Shown: positions 56,288-64,000 of the stretch, in pieces
Layout of the letters: every line of letters begins with the position of its first letter
Numbering within the stretch: position 1 is the stretch's first letter
Assembly: GCA_943788695.1 (NCBI GenBank)
Contig: CALSRG010000002.1
Coordinates: 62,001 to 126,000, forward strand
Length of the DNA stretch: 64,000 bases
Direction: 5' to 3'
Source of the DNA: an uncultured Flavobacteriaceae bacterium
GTDB lineage: Bacteria; Bacteroidota; Bacteroidia; Flavobacteriales; Flavobacteriaceae
Notes under the pieces: model-generated
Databases searched by the model: none
What the model saw: the letters and a program-made list of their open reading frames with translations, nothing else
What the model was told of the DNA's origin: nothing
Position numbers and translations under genes: made by a program

Positions 56288-57073
56288 TTAGTTTGATTTA
56301 ATATATCCCTTCATAATACCACGATGCGAATTACGAATAAATTGGAGAATTTCATCACGTTCCCCTGTTGCTTCCATTTCAGCTTCTATAATTGAGGCCG
56401 CCTGCGAATTATTAAAGTTCTTCTGGTATAAAATCCTAAAAATACTTTGTATTTCGGTTATTTTAGCTGATGAATACCCTCGTCTTCTAAGACCTACTGA
56501 ATTGATCCCAACATACGATAATGGCTCTCGAGCTGCTTTTACAAATGGTGGAACATCCTTACGAACCAGAGACCCACCTGTTACAAAAGCGTGATTGCCT
56601 ATTGAACAAAACTGATGAACAGCAACCATACCCGCTAAAACAACGTAATCACCAACGGTGATGTGACCTGCAAGAGTGCTGTTGTTAGAGAAAATACAGT
56701 TTTTACCAACAAAACAATCATGTGCGATATGACAATATGCCATGATCAAACAATTATCTCCAATAACAGTTTTTCCACGATCTGCAGTTCCTCTGTTAAT
56801 CGTGGCACATTCACGAATGGTGACATTATCTCCAATCACCACTGTAGTGTACTCGCCCTTAAATTTTAAATCTTGAGGAACACCAGAAATGACAGCACCT
56901 GGATAGATGCTACAATTTTTCCCTATTCGCGCCCCTTCCATTATTGTCACATTAGGACCTATCCATGTTCCTTCACCAATTTCAACGTTGTTATCTATAG
57001 TCGCAAAAGGCTCGATGACAACGTTTTTTGCGATTTTTGCACCTGGATGCACATAAGCTAATGGCTGATTCAT
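56288..57073 (-). CDS. lpxA: UDP-N-acetylglucosamine acyltransferase
   Basis: First step of lipid A synthesis: O-acylation of UDP-GlcNAc with 3-hydroxyacyl-ACP. The 261-residue protein begins with hexapeptide repeats (VHPGAKIAKNVVIEPFATID) and has the catalytic His in CHIAHDCFVGKNC, then the C-terminal helical cap (GLRRRGYSSAKITEIQSIF). Two bases separate it from lpxC-fabZ. Confidence 0.95.
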   Translation of the reverse strand: MNQPLAYVHPGAKIAKNVVIEPFATIDNNVEIGEGTWIGPNVTIMEGARIGKNCSIYPGAVISGVPQDLKFKGEYTTVVIGDNVTIRECATINRGTADRGKTVIGDNCLIMAYCHIAHDCFVGKNCIFSNNSTLAGHITVGDYVVLAGMVAVHQFCSIGNHAFVTGGSLVRKDVPPFVKAAREPLSYVGINSVGLRRRGYSSAKITEIQSIFRILYQKNFNNSQAASIIEAEMEATGERDEILQFIRNSHRGIMKGYIKSN

Positions 57074-57075
57074 AA

Positions 57076-58476
57076 TTATTTAACTTTAGTTATTTGTGCC
57101 ATTAGTTCAGCTTCGGCACACAATATACCATTAGCATAAGCATGACAGCGCATATGACAAATGCCCCTTCTAAAAGCTCCGATCAATTCACATTTAAACA
57201 CCAGCATATCACCTGGAACTACTTTTCGTTTAAACTTAACATTATCAATTTTCATGAAAAATGTCAAATAATTTTCTGGGTCAGGTACAGTACTAAGCAC
57301 TAAAATACCTCCCGATTGTGCCATTGCCTCAACAATTAAAACCCCTGGCATTACTGGTGCACCAGGAAAATGACCCTGAAAAAAAGGTTCATTCATGGTG
57401 ACAGCTTTGGCACCCACAACATGAGTATCAGATATTTCCAAAATCTTATCTACCAATAAAAATGGTGGACGATGTGGCAAAATGCTCATAATTTTAATCG
57501 TATCCATGACTGGCTCTTTTGACCAGTCAATATTCGGCATGCTGTTACGGCGATCCATTTTAATGTGTTTTAATAGTTTTTTAGCAAATTCTGTATTGAC
57601 ATAGTGACCTGGCTTAACGGCAATCACTTTTCCTTTAAGTCTAGTGCCTACAAGCGCCAAATCTCCAATAACATCCAAAAGTTTATGCCTTGCGGCCTCG
57701 TTTGGATAATGCAAAGTAAGATTGTCTAGAATACCGTTTGGTTTCACCGACAACTTATCTTTACCAAATGCCTTTTTCAGTCTTTCCATTGTTTGGTCTG
57801 ACAATTCTTTATCGACATATACAATAGCATTATTAAGATCACCACCTTTAATCAAACCGTGTTCAAGCAGTGTTTCAAGCTCATGTAAAAAGGAAAAAGT
57901 TCTGGCATCTGAAATCTCAGATTTAAAATTAGAAAGTTTTTCCAGAGAAGCATTCTGTGTGCCTAAAACTTTAGTGCCAAAGTCTACCATTGTCGTGACT
58001 TGATACTCATCGGAAGGAATGATCGTCATTTCACTTCCCGAGTCTTCGTCTTTAAAATGAATTACTTCGCGAACAACATACTCATCTCTAACGGCATCCT
58101 GCTCCACACGAGCAACAGATTCTAATGCTTCGACAAAATACTTTGCTGAACCATCTAAAATTGGCGGCTCAGAACTGTTCAGTTCAATTATGGCATTGTC
58201 AATTTCTAGACCAACCAGGGCGGCGAGCACATGCTCACAAGTTTGAATTTTTGCGCCATCTTTTTCTAAACAAGTGCCGCGTTGAGTACTTGATACTAAT
58301 AAGGCATTGGCTTCAATTAAAGGATGGTCTTCAAGATCAATGCGTTTAAACACATATCCTGTGTTTTCGGGAGCAGGACGAAATGATAATTTTACTGAAG
58401 CTCCTGTGTGCAACCCAACGCCTTCCATAGAGACTGAAGAAGCAATGGTTGTTTGTTTTTGGGGTTGATTACTCAT
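57076..58476 (-). CDS. lpxC-fabZ: Bifunctional UDP-3-O-acyl-GlcNAc deacetylase / 3-hydroxyacyl-ACP dehydratase
   Basis: A fusion of LpxC (residues ~1-310) and FabZ (~320-466), 466 residues. The LpxC half shows the Zn-site His in [15 protein letters not shown] and [12 protein letters not shown] (His and Asp). The FabZ half shows [13 protein letters not shown] and the catalytic [20 protein letters not shown] (His, Glu). The LpxC-FabZ fusion is typical of Bacteroidota. It overlaps lpxD by 8 bases, and lpxA follows after 2 bases, so one operon makes the first lipid A intermediates and the acyl chains together. Confidence 0.96.
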   Translation of the reverse strand: MSNQPQKQTTIASSVSMEGVGLHTGASVKLSFRPAPENTGYVFKRIDLEDHPLIEANALLVSSTQRGTCLEKDGAKIQTCEHVLAALVGLEIDNAIIELNSSEPPILDGSAKYFVEALESVARVEQDAVRDEYVVREVIHFKDEDSGSEMTIIPSDEYQVTTMVDFGTKVLGTQNASLEKLSNFKSEISDARTFSFLHELETLLEHGLIKGGDLNNAIVYVDKELSDQTMERLKKAFGKDKLSVKPNGILDNLTLHYPNEAARHKLLDVIGDLALVGTRLKGKVIAVKPGHYVNTEFAKKLLKHIKMDRRNSMPNIDWSKEPVMDTIKIMSILPHRPPFLLVDKILEISDTHVVGAKAVTMNEPFFQGHFPGAPVMPGVLIVEAMAQSGGILVLSTVPDPENYLTFFMKIDNVKFKRKVVPGDMLVFKCELIGAFRRGICHMRCHAYANGILCAEAELMAQITKVK

Positions 58477-59494
58477 GATTTAATTTTTGATCGTGGCCAT
58501 TTATCAATTTCACCAAATTTGGTAAATTTTTAAAATGAATATATGATTTGTAATAATCGTTGTATGGCATTGACGGTGTTCCTTGGACAACTTCGTTATC
58601 TTTTAAAGAAGCTATTATCCCAGACTGGCCTTGAATTTTAACATTATCACCGATGGTAATATGGCCAACAATTCCAACTTGACCTCCAATCTGACAATTC
58701 GCGCCAATTTTGGTTGATCCTGCAATACCTGTTTGTGCCGCAATGACTGTATTAACACCAATCTCAACGTTATGGGCGATCTGAATTTGGTTGTCCAATT
58801 TAACACCTTTTCTAATGATAGTTGAACCCAAGGTGGCCCTATCAATCGTTGTTCCTGCACCAACATCGACATTGTCTTCCAGAATAACATTCCCGATTTG
58901 AGGAATTTTTGAATAAACACCTTGATCATCGGGTGCAAAGCCAAAACCATCGGCACCAATCACCACATTTGAGTTAATAACACAATTATTTCCAATGATG
59001 CAATCAGAATAAACCTTTGAACCTGCAAATATTATAACATCATTTCCAATGATGACATTATCACCGACAAAGGCGTTAGGGTATATTTTGACCCGATCTC
59101 CTATCGTAACATTCGATCCAATATAGACAAATGCACCTATGTAAGGATCAGAACCAATTTGAGATGACGCATCAATAAAATGCGGATTCTCTTTACCTAC
59201 TTTATTGATCTTAATCTGATTGTAATGACCTAAAAGTATTGAAAAAGCAGAATAAGGATCTGCCACTCTGATTAAAGTGGTAGACAATGGAGCCTCACTT
59301 TCAAAACTTTTAGCAACGATAGTCACAGAGGCTTTGGTGGTATAAATATGCTGACTATATTTTGGATTTGCCAAAAAAGTCAATGAACCCACTTGCCCTT
59401 CTTCAATTTTAGAAAGCTTAAAAACTTCGATGTTTGAATCACCATCAACAGTTCCTTCTATTAGACTAGCTATTTGAGCAGCAGTAAATTTCAT
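58469..59494 (-). CDS. lpxD: UDP-3-O-(3-hydroxyacyl)glucosamine N-acyltransferase
   Basis: Third enzyme of lipid A synthesis. The 341-residue protein has the LpxD N-terminal domain ([20 protein letters not shown]), the hexapeptide-repeat core, the substrate-binding [11 protein letters not shown], and the catalytic His in [12 protein letters not shown] (near 245). It overlaps lpxC-fabZ by 8 bases. It begins the minus-strand run that continues through efp to fabG. Confidence 0.95.
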   Translation of the reverse strand: MKFTAAQIASLIEGTVDGDSNIEVFKLSKIEEGQVGSLTFLANPKYSQHIYTTKASVTIVAKSFESEAPLSTTLIRVADPYSAFSILLGHYNQIKINKVGKENPHFIDASSQIGSDPYIGAFVYIGSNVTIGDRVKIYPNAFVGDNVIIGNDVIIFAGSKVYSDCIIGNNCVINSNVVIGADGFGFAPDDQGVYSKIPQIGNVILEDNVDVGAGTTIDRATLGSTIIRKGVKLDNQIQIAHNVEIGVNTVIAAQTGIAGSTKIGANCQIGGQVGIVGHITIGDNVKIQGQSGIIASLKDNEVVQGTPSMPYNDYYKSYIHFKNLPNLVKLINGHDQKLNHE

Positions 59495-59518
59495 CAGTGC
59501 AAAAGTATAAAATTTGAG

Positions 59519-60751
59519 CTAATCTAAGTCTTTTGGGTAACACATAAAATGTCGAACGGTTGGCTCGCTCATAACTCTAGAGCTGAATTGATCTGAAGCC
59601 TTTTGAAAGCTGGTGATCTGTCCGTTTTTCATTAAGATATTCAAATTATCCTCTGAATTATAAGCCTGATTCGAGATAATTCCTTTGAAAACAAAATACG
59701 CCGCCTCTTCAATTGTGAGTTGATAATTGCGCTGACAAGTTTCTAAGTGGTTTAGAAATACGTCTTCTGATATTGACGTTGAACTCAATATAACTTTTGG
59801 AAGTTTTCGTTGCACGATCATCGAACTAAGTCTGGATAACACACGGTCATCACAAGTTTGCCAGGCTTTTAGTGCAGACATGATATCGTAGTCGTCAAGA
59901 AGCAGAAATTGTTCGAGGGTCTCACGACCATAGTCTTGCGTATCGCCCTGATAATTCAAAAAATACATTAACGGCTGAGAAGCTTCAATTGGAATTCCAG
60001 ACGCCAACAGCAGCTTAGCTCTTTTCAACGCGAAAGTCAATAATTGCTCTGCTGCAAGACTTGTTTTATGCAAATAAACCTGCCAATACATTAATCGCCT
60101 AGCGGTTAAAAACTTCTCCAATGGAAATATACCGTTTTCTTCTATAACTAACTGATCATCAATAACATTAAGCATCATAATTAAACGATCACTATTGATA
60201 TTCCCCTCAGAGACACCTGTAAAGAAACTATCTCTTTTGAGGTAGTCTGCGCGATCCATATCGAATTGGCCACTCAATAATTCTTTACAAAATTGTCTAT
60301 GATATTGACCTTTAAACATTTTAATAGCCAATTCTAATCGTCCATCAAACGATGCGTTTAAAGCTTCCATAATGACCAACGACATGGATTCGTGAGATCG
60401 ATTTTCAATAATACTATTTTCAAGTGCATGACTAAAAGGACCATGGCCAATGTCATGCAATAAAATAGCCAATAATAAGGCTGTCTCTTCCTCTTCAGAG
60501 ATTTCAACACCTTTAAATTTAAGAGTTTCTATAGCCTTGGTCATTAGGTGCATACTACCTATAGCATGATGAAATCTTGAATGATGGGCGCCTGGAAAAA
60601 CCAAATAAGACAGTCCCATTTGACTGATTCGTCGTAACCTCTGGAAATATGGGTGTGCAATCAAATCAAAAATCAACACACTAGGTATGGCAATAAAACC
60701 GTAAATTGGATCGTTGAAAATCTTAAGTTTGTGCGTTGATTTCATTTTCAT
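59519..60751 (-). CDS. HD-domain metal-dependent phosphohydrolase
   Basis: A roughly 410-residue HD-superfamily protein (dGTPase/SAMHD1-like) from the ATG at 60751 (MKMKSTHKLKIF). The metal site is in HSRFHHAIGSMHL (His) and LLHDIGHGPFSHALE (His-Asp), with the later Asp of DMDRADYLKRDS. Family members hydrolyse nucleotide triphosphates or nucleic-acid phosphates; the substrate is not determinable. The longer frame to 60778 adds a non-typical leader. It is divergent from porX. Confidence 0.88.
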   Translation of the reverse strand: MKMKSTHKLKIFNDPIYGFIAIPSVLIFDLIAHPYFQRLRRISQMGLSYLVFPGAHHSRFHHAIGSMHLMTKAIETLKFKGVEISEEEETALLLAILLHDIGHGPFSHALENSIIENRSHESMSLVIMEALNASFDGRLELAIKMFKGQYHRQFCKELLSGQFDMDRADYLKRDSFFTGVSEGNINSDRLIMMLNVIDDQLVIEENGIFPLEKFLTARRLMYWQVYLHKTSLAAEQLLTFALKRAKLLLASGIPIEASQPLMYFLNYQGDTQDYGRETLEQFLLLDDYDIMSALKAWQTCDDRVLSRLSSMIVQRKLPKVILSSTSISEDVFLNHLETCQRNYQLTIEEAAYFVFKGIISNQAYNSEDNLNILMKNGQITSFQKASDQFSSRVMSEPTVRHFMCYPKDLD

Positions 60752-60853
60752 TTTGACAAAATAACTTGTTAACCACAAATATAGTAATATAGGCGGTTAA
60801 CGATACCTATGACCTATTTTGGTAGACAAACTCACTAGAAACACCAACTCTGA

Positions 60854-62416
60854 ATGACAAATAGAACAATTAAAATTCTTTGGGCAGATGACGAAATCGA
60901 CCTTTTGCGTCCACACATATTGTTTTTAGAGTCCAAAAACTACGACGTTCAAGGGTGTCAAAGTGGCGCTGATGCCATCAATTGGTTAGAAACGAACACT
61001 TATGATATTGTTTTTTTGGATGAAAATATGCCAGGCTTGTCTGGCTTAGAAACGCTCGACCAGATTAAAACAAAATATCCCGAGCTGCCCGTTGTAATGA
61101 TTACGAAAAATGAAGAAGAGTCATTAATGGAGGAAGCCATTGGACAAAAAATTGCAGATTATTTGTTAAAACCGCTCAATCCCAATCAAATTTTGATCAG
61201 TTTAAAGAAAAATTTGGACCATTCTAGACTGGTTTCCGAACAAGTGACCAGTCGTTACCAGAGGGCTTTTCGAGACATTTCTATGGAAATGATGAACGTG
61301 AAAACCCACGAAGATTGGATCGCTTTATACCAGCAGTTTGTCTATTGGGAATTAGAACTGGAAAACAGTAAAGACGCCACACTTCTAGAAATTATGCAAG
61401 CTCAGAAAACAGAGGCCAATTTGAGTTTTGGGAAATTTATTGAAAACAACTACCAAGGTTGGTTTGATTTACCTGAAACCGGCCCAATTCTTTCTCATCA
61501 GTTATTTAGAAAATACATCGCGCCAGAGATCAATAAAACCCAACCAACCCTATTGGTAGTGATAGATAATTTGAGATATGATCAATGGCGGATCATTTCT
61601 CCAATTCTGTTTCAGTTTTACACCAATCGAAAAGAGATCAACTATTTTAGCATATTGCCGACAGCTACGCAGTATGCTCGTAATGCTTTATTCTCTGGCT
61701 TGACACCTCTCGAAATGAAGAGAAAACATCCCGATCTATGGAAAGATGATATTGACGAGGGAGGTAAGAATTTGTTTGAAGCAGAATTCCTAAACGAACA
61801 ATTGAAGAGATTGGGGTTGAGCGACTTTAGTCACTCCTATCATAAGATAACCAATGTCAAAACCGCTCAAAAATTAGCACAACAAACCTCTGAGTTTGCG
61901 AATCACGATTTGAATGTGGTCGTTTATAATTTTGTAGATACCCTATCTCATGCCAAAACTGAAGTCGAAGTGATTAAAGAATTAGCAGCGGACGACAAAG
62001 CATATCGTTCTGTCACAAAAAGCTGGTTTAGTAATTCGCCCTTATTGAAAATCATTAGACAGGCACAACATTTGGGATTAAAACTCATTCTAACCACTGA
62101 CCACGGCACCATCAACGTCAAACATCCTTCAAAACTGATTGGTGATCGAGAGACCAGTATAAATCTCAGATACAAAACAGGGCGAAGTTTGACCTATAAC
62201 GATAAAGATACATACGCATCAAAAGAACCTGAACGTATTGGTCTGCCTTCATTAACCATGAACAGTTCCTTTGTTTTCGCAAAATCAGACGCCTATTTCG
62301 TTTATCCTAACAACTATAATTACTTTGTGAATTATTATCGAAACAGCTTCCAACATGGTGGTGTTTCTCTCGAAGAAATGATCGTTCCACTAATTATCTG
62401 CGATCCAAAATCATGA
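60854..62416 (+). CDS. porX: PorX-type response regulator with PglZ phosphatase domain
   Basis: A 520-residue response regulator: receiver domain 1-125 (WADDEIDLLRPHILFL; phospho-acceptor Asp in VFLDENMPG; Lys in YLLKPLNP), then an alpha-helical linker and a C-terminal PglZ/alkaline-phosphatase domain (TLLVVIDNLRYDQWR near 233; NFVDTLSHAKTEVE; LTTDHGTINVKHPS). PorX/PorY regulates the type IX secretion system and gliding in Bacteroidota. This supports a T9SS in the organism, though none of its structural genes lie here. Its end overlaps tsaE by 4 bases. Confidence 0.93.
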   Translation: MTNRTIKILWADDEIDLLRPHILFLESKNYDVQGCQSGADAINWLETNTYDIVFLDENMPGLSGLETLDQIKTKYPELPVVMITKNEEESLMEEAIGQKIADYLLKPLNPNQILISLKKNLDHSRLVSEQVTSRYQRAFRDISMEMMNVKTHEDWIALYQQFVYWELELENSKDATLLEIMQAQKTEANLSFGKFIENNYQGWFDLPETGPILSHQLFRKYIAPEINKTQPTLLVVIDNLRYDQWRIISPILFQFYTNRKEINYFSILPTATQYARNALFSGLTPLEMKRKHPDLWKDDIDEGGKNLFEAEFLNEQLKRLGLSDFSHSYHKITNVKTAQKLAQQTSEFANHDLNVVVYNFVDTLSHAKTEVEVIKELAADDKAYRSVTKSWFSNSPLLKIIRQAQHLGLKLILTTDHGTINVKHPSKLIGDRETSINLRYKTGRSLTYNDKDTYASKEPERIGLPSLTMNSSFVFAKSDAYFVYPNNYNYFVNYYRNSFQHGGVSLEEMIVPLIICDPKS

Positions 62417-62835
62417 TAAAAGCCGCGATTACATTTCAATTGAACGAACTTGAATCTGCCGTAAGTTTTTTATTAAGTCATCTCACATTTGGTGATGTCG
62501 TGGCTGTAACGGGCGAAATGGGTGCCGGAAAAACAACAGTAATAAAGGCACTTGTAATTGCACTTCAGTCGCAAGATCATGTGAGTAGTCCTACATTTTC
62601 GATTGTAAATACCTATCAAGTAAAAAATGGTTTGGTACATCATTTTGACCTTTATCGTCTAAAATCCTTTCAAGAACTATTGGATTTAGGCTTTGACATT
62701 TATCTCGAGGAGGGTGCTCTTGTCTTAATTGAATGGCCCGAATTGGCTACTCCACTTATGCCAGATCATATGATTAGGCTGCAGATCGAGATCAATAATG
62801 ACCAATCGCGCACAATAACCTTAGCACAAGCTTAA
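62413..62835 (+). CDS. tsaE: tRNA threonylcarbamoyladenosine synthesis ATPase
   Basis: The ATPase partner of TsaD/TsaB needed for t6A formation at position 37 of ANN-decoding tRNAs. The 140-residue protein has Walker A GEMGAGKTTVIKAL (residues ~37-50), SSPTFSIVNTYQ, HFDLYRL and the acidic LIEWPE. Essential in most bacteria. It overlaps porX by 4 bases and is followed by the alanine dehydrogenase gene. Confidence 0.94.
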   Translation: MIKAAITFQLNELESAVSFLLSHLTFGDVVAVTGEMGAGKTTVIKALVIALQSQDHVSSPTFSIVNTYQVKNGLVHHFDLYRLKSFQELLDLGFDIYLEEGALVLIEWPELATPLMPDHMIRLQIEINNDQSRTITLAQA

Positions 62836-62885
62836 ATGCCCTATTTTTTGTTACTTTGTAACCTCATTATGTCCATAATAATAGT

Positions 62886-64000
62886 ATGAGCGATAAGATG
62901 TCACCTTTTTCAAAACTAGATCTTCTTCCTTTAGAGGAGCGTTTAGAAATTTCTAACGCACAGCAGTCATTAACTATTGGAATTCCTAAAGAATATGAAT
63001 CAAATGAAAACAGGGTATGTTTAACGCCCGAAGCGGTCCATACCTTATCCTGTCATAACCATAATGTGATTATAGAGGCTGGAGCAGGTTTAGCATCCAA
63101 CTTTACTGACGAAGATTACAGTTTAGCAGGAGCAGAAATAACAACCAACAGAACCAAAGTTTTTGGATCATCCATAGTGATGAAAGTCAACCCACCTACT
63201 TTGGAAGAAATTAAATGGTTGAGCGAAAAATCAATTTTAATTTCTGCTCTTCAATTGAAAACCCAAAAGTCCAAATATTTCGAAGCTCTGTCCAGTCGAA
63301 AAGTAACAGCTTTAGCCTACGAATTTATTAAAGATGATTCTGGGGCATTACCCATAGTGCGACAATTAAGTGAAATTGCAGGTAACGCTTCAATGCTCAT
63401 TGCAGCAGAGTTTTTAAGCGATAACGAGATCGGCAAAGGGTTACTTTTAGGCAATATTTGTGGTGTTCCACCAACAGAGGTGGTGATTATAGGTGCTGGA
63501 ACTGCAGGGTATTTTGCAGCCCAATCAGCGATTCGACTCGGTGCCAGCGTTAAAATATTTGACCACTCCCCGATTAAACTTAGACGCATTAAATCAAAAT
63601 TGGGTCATAATGCGTATACAGTTGCCTTGCAGCCAAAATCTTTGAAAGAAGCCTTGTTGACTTGTGATATAGCCGTTGGGGCTGTACGTGGTAAAAACCG
63701 CGCACCCAATTTGGTTGATGAGAATACTGTTCGTCAAATGAAACCTGGCAGTGTCATTATTGACATCAGCATCGATATGGGTGGTAATTTTGAAACGAGT
63801 GAATTGACTTCTCATGAACGTCCAGTAATTATAAAACATGATGTTATTCATTATGGTGTACCAAATATTCCTTCAAGATACGCTCAAACTGCCTCAGCCG
63901 CGATGAGCAATATTTTAACACCATATTTATTGGACTTGGCCCATAATGGTGGGTTAGAACAAGCAGTTCGGTTTAACAATAGCTTAAGAACTGGACTATA
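62886..64000 (+). CDS. ald: Alanine dehydrogenase (runs off the window)
   Basis: NAD-dependent enzyme interconverting alanine and pyruvate plus ammonia; the first 371 residues are present. It shows the alanine-dehydrogenase/PNT N-terminal start IGIPKEYESNENRVCLTPEAV, the catalytic Lys region VMKVNPPT, the NAD-binding VVIIGAGTAGYFAAQSA and VGAVRGKNRAPNLVDE. The start is the ATG at 62886; an ATG at 62898 is possible. The frame is open to base 64000. Confidence 0.92.
   Translation, partial: MSDKMSPFSKLDLLPLEERLEISNAQQSLTIGIPKEYESNENRVCLTPEAVHTLSCHNHNVIIEAGAGLASNFTDEDYSLAGAEITTNRTKVFGSSIVMKVNPPTLEEIKWLSEKSILISALQLKTQKSKYFEALSSRKVTALAYEFIKDDSGALPIVRQLSEIAGNASMLIAAEFLSDNEIGKGLLLGNICGVPPTEVVIIGAGTAGYFAAQSAIRLGASVKIFDHSPIKLRRIKSKLGHNAYTVALQPKSLKEALLTCDIAVGAVRGKNRAPNLVDENTVRQMKPGSVIIDISIDMGGNFETSELTSHERPVIIKHDVIHYGVPNIPSRYAQTASAAMSNILTPYLLDLAHNGGLEQAVRFNNSLRTGL

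Noticed and set aside
54784..59494. Repeated ATTGG/ACCAAT-like stretches in the lpx genes taken as DNA repeats
   Set aside because: They come from hexapeptide-repeat codons (V/I-x-I-G-x-N) of the acyltransferases and are not separate repeats.

Overview
The window is a 64 kb chromosomal segment of an AT-rich member of the Bacteroidota, most likely a marine-type Flavobacteriaceae; the genus cannot be fixed from sequence alone. The signs are a full menaquinone cluster, a bifunctional LpxC-FabZ fusion, a PorX regulator of type IX secretion, a carboxypeptidase-regulatory-domain outer-membrane receptor, DUF4834/YfhO/DUF3667 proteins, and promoters of the TTG-N18-20-TAnnTTTG type seen only in this phylum. 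Gene density is high, most genes sit in short operons, and no rRNA, tRNA, CRISPR array or intact mobile element is visible.

Layout. 1-8998: catalase-peroxidase (partial), an NhaC-family transporter next to a methionine gamma-lyase-like enzyme, dihydrolipoyl dehydrogenase, then pabB-tilS-yheT. 9148-15760: comM/yifB, aldehyde dehydrogenase, an RluA-type pseudouridine synthase, panB and dnaK. In this stretch comM, the dehydrogenase and dnaK are broken by single-base insertions that nearly all lengthen an existing base run, which points to sequence quality and not to real decay. 15808-25871: two small membrane proteins, then the menaquinone block menI-menF-menD-cvfB-menB-menA-menC-CPBP protease-menE. 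25868-29531: histidine degradation genes hutG and hutI, and fumC. 29650-33508: a small membrane protein, a TonB-dependent receptor and prfB with its programmed +1 frameshift. 33509-35051 is the only accessory-looking stretch: a possibly truncated gene, the scar of a tyrosine integrase and a PrcB-like lipoprotein. 35052-39654: YbjQ, a DUF3667 protein, threonine aldolase and an S9 oligopeptidase whose lipoprotein leader carries a stop codon.

39718-44142 is the most interesting region. A cysteine-synthase-like enzyme, an oxoamine (AONS/serine palmitoyltransferase-type) synthase and a GNAT-like acyltransferase stand together. This is the gene set expected for a cysteate-derived sulfonolipid (capnine type) or a related sphingolipid. 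44244-48225 holds an envelope operon (DUF4834, YfhO, glycosyltransferase).

48306-60751: mostly minus-strand housekeeping genes: DUF2461, truA, a prohibitin-like protein, a VWA-like membrane protein, fabG, sucD, then the lipid A block lpxD-lpxC/fabZ-lpxA with efp and a second LpxD-like acyltransferase, and an HD-domain hydrolase. 60854-64000: porX, tsaE and a partial alanine dehydrogenase.
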